From positions 1 to 16,712 of the forward strand of contig JACVTC010000588.1 of the NCBI GenBank assembly GCA_016946835.1: 16,712 bases of DNA, in the 5' to 3' direction. The position numbers and the translations under genes are program-made. The stretch is from Neocallimastix lanati (nom. inval.). Taxonomy: Eukaryota > Neocallimastigomycota > Neocallimastigomycetes > Neocallimastigales > Neocallimastigaceae. Below the pieces are notes generated by a model that was not told where the DNA came from, did no database searches, and saw only the letters and a list, made by a program, of their open reading frames with translations. The first letter of the stretch is position 1, and the number at the start of each line of letters is the position of its first letter. This document shows, one piece after another, positions 13,191 through 16,712 of this stretch.

Positions 13191-13280
13191 AATAGTAGTG
13201 AAATAAAAATTTATAAATATTAATAGAATAGAATAATAATGATTATTAATATAATTATTAATTTTTATTTCACTACTATT
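13191..13280. repeat. Long hairpin with 21-bp perfect stem
   Basis: The left arm 13191-13211 (starting AATAGTAGTGAAATAAAAAT) and right arm 13260-13280 are exact reverse complements, with a 48-nt loop. Within the loop, weaker TTAAT/ATTAAT pairing is possible. It may be a tiny MITE-like relic or a structural element. No flanking target duplication was identified with confidence. Confidence 0.85.
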
Positions 13281-13327
13281 AATATACTAAGTTTAAATTA
13301 TTTATCTAATATACTTTAATTTTCCTA

Positions 13328-13360
<33 letters not shown>

Positions 13361-13513
13361 TAATACTTTTTTATCAGAATAAAAATATGATAAAGTTTTT
13401 TTTAATGACATGTAGAAAAATAATTAATAATATAACATAAATTTAAAATTTGTAAAAATACTATTAATACATATAAAAAAATAATAATTATAGTATTATA
13501 ATAAAAATATTAG

Positions 13514-13949
13514 TAATAAATAATAATAATTAATAAATAATAAATAATAAATAATTAATAATAAATAATAAATAATAAATAATAAATAATAAATAATAAA
13601 TAATAATTAAATAATAAATAATAAATAATAATAAATAATAAATAATAAATAATAAATAATAAATAATAAATAATAAATAATAAATAATAAATAATAAATA
13701 ATAAATAATAAATAATAAATAATAAATAATAAATAATAAATAATAAATAATAAATAATAAATAATAAATAATAAATAATAAATAATAAATAATAAATAAT
13801 AAATAATAAATAATAAATAATAAATAATAAATAATAAATAATAAATAATAAATAATAAATAATAAATAATAAATAATAAATAATAAATAATAAATAATAA
13901 ATAATAATTAATAATAATTAAATAATAAATAATAAATATAAATTTTAAT
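13514..13949. repeat. G/C-free 7-bp satellite (ATAATAA)n
   Basis: There is no G or C in 436 consecutive bases. The core from about 13630 to 13907 is a near-pure head-to-tail array of about 40 copies of ATAATAA. Looser variants with AATTAATA interruptions lie at both edges. Confidence 0.92.
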
Positions 13950-14146
13950 GTTTTAGTAATTTAATATAATGATACATTAATTCAAATGTATACATTAGTT
14001 CATTATATATAATGTATTATAATTAAATAATAATTTTTTTTATATAATATTAAATAATAATTTAGAAAAAATAGAACAAATTCAAATTAATAAAAAATAT
14101 TACTAGAATAATCATTAAAAAAAAAAAAAATTAATTTTTTTTTCTA

Positions 14147-14182
<36 letters not shown>

Positions 14183-14395
14183 GAAATAGAAGAAAATTTG
14201 ATTTTAATTTCAAAAATTCAGGCATTTAACAAATTACAGTATTGAAAAATAATAATTTTTTTTTTTTTACTCTTCATTATTTAAAAAAATAAAAAAAAAA
14301 AATAATATTTCGACAATATAAAATTAAACATTAATAAAAATAATTATATAATATGTTATAAAAGTATATATAAAAAAAACTATATAATAAATTTA

Positions 14396-14401
<6 letters not shown>

Positions 14402-14428
<27 letters not shown>
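14402..14428 (+). promoter_or_regulatory. RBM42: A tract upstream of the RBM42 start codon
   Basis: Twenty-seven consecutive A residues end 19 bases before the ATG, on the coding strand as for GMPR. A regulatory role is inference only. Confidence 0.35.
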
Positions 14429-14430
<2 letters not shown>

Positions 14431-14447
14431 AAATTATTAAAATTATT

Positions 14448-14976
14448 ATGTCCTATTATAGACCAAAAGCTACAACAACAGATGCTACTGCTTCACAAGC
14501 AGCTTATTATAATCAATATTATGCTCCACAATATTCAGCTCTTCCTACGGTAGCAGCACCACCAGTTATTCCAGCAAATCCTTATACTTATACCTATCCA
14601 ACTGCCGCTGCCGCTGCTGTTCCAACTGTACAATCAGCTTATTATGCATCAGCAGCAACAACGGCCATTCCAGCTCGACCAATGTTAGTAAGACCAACGG
14701 TTGTTGCACCACCAGTTATTGTAGCAGATTCAACAATTAAACCAAGACCAGCCGTAATTTCTCCAGCACCAGTTGCTTATCCAGTAAAAACTGGTTCATA
14801 TATACCAACAGCAACAACTACTGGTACAAATACCGATTCAACTACTGCTGTACGACCATCATTAAATGCGAAATCAGCAGATCCAAATAAAAAAAGACCA
14901 AAGAAGAAGACTGTAATAAGATCAGCCGGTGGACAAACATGGGAAGATGATTCATTATTAACTTGGGATCCAAGTA

Positions 14977-15008
<32 letters not shown>

Positions 15009-15797
15009 CATTGATAAATAATTATATAATAAAAAAATAATAAAAAAAATATGATATATTTATTATAATTTTCAATTTACAATTTACAATTTACAATTTA
15101 TATTTTATTTTTATAATTATTTAATACTATTAACTCATATAAAATTTGCAAATTAACAATAAAAAATTATATATTAATATTTTTTTTTTTTTACTAAATT
15201 TATATCAAAATATACATTATAAAAAATTATATTTAAATCTACAATTTTTTTAAAAAAAAAAAATTCAAAAGATGATTTTAGAATTTTCTGTGGTGATTTG
15301 GGTAATGAAGTTACCGATGATTTATTAGGAAAAGCATTTTCAAAATATAAATCCTTCCTTAAAGCACATGTTGTTCGTGATAAACGTTCACTAAAAACCA
15401 AAGGATATGGTTTTGTTAGTTTTAAGGATCCAAATGATTTTGTTAAAGCCATGAAAGAAATGAATGGTAAGATTTAATAAATGAATAAATTTTATTTTTA
15501 TTTATTTTATTTTATTTTTTTTTAATTTTTTTTAAAATAATTTAAAAATAAATTTAACCATTATAGATAATATTTTTAAATCAAAATTATTAAATTATAA
15601 TGTATTATCAATTTATTTTTATTTTTTTTTAAAAAATAAAAATTAAAAATACTAATATAAATTCTTATATAAATACTCTCTCTCTCTATAAATATATATT
15701 ATTAATAGGAAAATATATTGGTAATAGACCAGTAAAACTTCGTAAATCTACTTGGAAAGATCGTAATGTTGATGCAAGAAAAAGAAAGCCATATTAA
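14448..15797 (+). CDS. RBM42: RBM42-like RNA-binding protein (3 exons)
   Basis: The exons are 14448-14973, 15272-15466 and 15709-15797. The protein is 269 aa. RBM42 proteins bind RNA through a C-terminal RRM and are linked to mRNA splicing, stability and translation, mainly in the nucleus. Residues 1-145 are low-complexity and rich in Ala, Pro, Tyr and Thr, with a repeated PTV(A/V)APPVI at 33-41 and 83-91. KKRPKKK at 148-154 is a likely nuclear localisation signal. The family block GQTWEDDSLLTWDP precedes the RRM (about 177-258), which has RNP2 IFCGDL (180-185) and RNP1 KGYGFVSF (219-226). The end is MNGKYIGNRPVKLRKSTWKD followed by a short basic tail. Human RBM42 is much longer, mainly in its N-terminal part, and has a longer basic tail. 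The chosen ATG is the first in frame after the A-rich leader. Both split codons restore family residues and no frame damage is seen. Confidence 0.95.
14974..15271 (+). other. RBM42: RBM42 intron 1 (298 bp, phase 1)
   Basis: Donor GTAAGT follows CCAA and acceptor CAAAAG precedes ATGATTTT, giving WDP-N-DFRIF. It opens with a 30-nt T run just after the donor and contains four exact CAATTTA copies at 15073-15100. Confidence 0.94.
15073..15100. repeat. (CAATTTA)4 repeat in an intron
   Basis: Four exact 7-bp copies lie head to tail inside RBM42 intron 1. Confidence 0.9.
15467..15708 (+). other. RBM42: RBM42 intron 2 (242 bp, phase 1)
   Basis: Donor GTAAGA and acceptor AATAG split a Gly codon in EMN-G-KYIG. 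A short CT repeat (CTCTCTCTCT) lies about 25 bases before the acceptor, the only pyrimidine tract with C seen in these introns. Confidence 0.94.
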
Positions 15798-16049
15798 ATT
15801 ATATAAAATATGTTACATGAACAAAAAAAAAAAAAAAAAAAAATAACAAAATCATTTTAAATTTAATTTCTTTTTCTTTTCAATTTCAAATTTCAACATT
15901 AATATTGATATACATATTAATATTTAATTTAATTTATTTATTTAATCAAATGAATTTATACCTTTTCTCTCTTTTTATATTTTTTTATATATTATATTTT
16001 TAAATAATAATAATAAATAAACTGTTATTAATAAATTTTATGCATATAT

Positions 16050-16094
<45 letters not shown>

Positions 16095-16230
16095 ATATTT
16101 ATTAAAGAATAACTTGTTTAATATTATTATACACATATTTTTTATTTTGTGAGTGTGTGTATATTTAATTTCTATTTTTTAATTTTGTGTATTAATATTT
16201 TAATTTTATTCATTTTTATTCATCTTTTTT

Positions 16231-16273
<43 letters not shown>

Positions 16274-16712
16274 GTTATTGATTTTCTTTGTTTTATATTT
16301 AAACAGATTATTTCAAAAAAAAAATTTTTTTTAATACAAAAAACATAATAAATATATTTATATTTATATATATAATTGAAATAAAAATGTAAATTAAAAT
16401 AGTCTTAAATGTTTAAAAAAAAAAAATAACATAAATAATAATAATAATATATTGAAATAAACCAACAAACAGTGACATTAAAAACATTTATTTAAATCAT
16501 TTAAATTTTTAAATAAATAAATAATTGGATAATTAAATAAATACTATACTATTAAATAATATTAGGTTTTTATTATATTTAAAACTAATAAAAATATTAA
16601 TAATAATATTTTTTTTTTTTAAATATATTTTTAAAGCAGAAAAATAAAAAGAATAATAATTGCACAAGTATTAACAATAATTATATTATATATATATATA
16701 TTTAATATTCGT
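15798..16712. other. AT-rich gene-free tail
   Basis: This starts with the RBM42 3' UTR. A 37-nt A run (16054-16090) and a 39-nt T run (16234-16272) face each other about 145 bp apart and could pair. The open frame across the T run (16149-16334) is a Phe string and not a gene. Nothing else is recognisable. Confidence 0.7.

Larger units (their letters stand above)
12644..14447. other. Intergenic region between divergent GMPR and RBM42
   Basis: This 1.8-kb gap should contain the promoters of both genes. No defined promoter element is recognisable. It holds an (AAAAT)n run, a long-stem hairpin, a 29-nt A run (13330-13358), the G/C-free 7-bp satellite and an A run before RBM42. No coding sequence is seen. 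Confidence 0.7.

Noticed and set aside
15174-15452. - strand open frame opposite RBM42 exon 2
   Set aside because: It is antisense to the conserved RRM exon.
16149-16334. Poly-Phe open frame
   Set aside because: It is produced by the 39-nt T run.

Overview
The window is extremely AT-rich eukaryotic nuclear DNA. Intergenic and intronic sequence is almost entirely A and T, broken by long homopolymer runs, (AT)n and (TAA)n microsatellites and one 436-bp stretch without any G or C. Three conserved, intron-containing, standard-code genes can be read: a Rho-family GTPase (CDC42, + strand), a GMP reductase (GMPR/GuaC type, - strand) and an RNA-binding protein of the RBM42 family (+ strand). A true CDC42 points to an opisthokont rather than to Dictyostelium or Plasmodium. 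With this base composition and a bacterial-looking metabolic enzyme, the best guess is an anaerobic gut fungus (Neocallimastigomycota: Neocallimastix, Piromyces, Anaeromyces or relatives). This is inference, not proof.

Layout. Positions 1-5515 are gene-free AT-rich sequence. CDC42 lies at 5516-6713 in two exons; its single intron cuts the nucleotide-binding P-loop between Lys16 and Thr17. After a poly-A/AT spacer comes a distinctly different island at about 7535-9191. It begins with a pair of inverted arms built of 15-bp units (7620-7727 and 7866-7958), which resembles a foldback element, and continues into a decayed protein-coding relic with many frameshifts and stops. Positions 9192-10391 are gene-free but hold a perfect 43-bp palindrome. 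GMPR runs from 12622 down to 10392 in six exons and carries two single-base frameshifts. The 1.8-kb gap between the divergent GMPR and RBM42 genes holds a 21-bp-stem hairpin and a 7-bp satellite free of G and C. RBM42 (14448-15797) has three exons and an intact RRM. The tail, 15798-16712, is gene-free.

The three genes have no functional link and are not an operon: cell polarity and actin control (CDC42), purine salvage from GMP to IMP (GMPR), and mRNA binding or splicing (RBM42). The points most worth a second look are the foldback-like inverted repeat with its decayed ORF, the nearly intact but twice frameshifted bacterial-like GMPR, the use of AAG rather than CAG at 3' splice sites, and the G/C-free heptanucleotide satellite. 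I found no clear new biological system; the 7.5-9.2 kb island is the only part I could not explain by known families.
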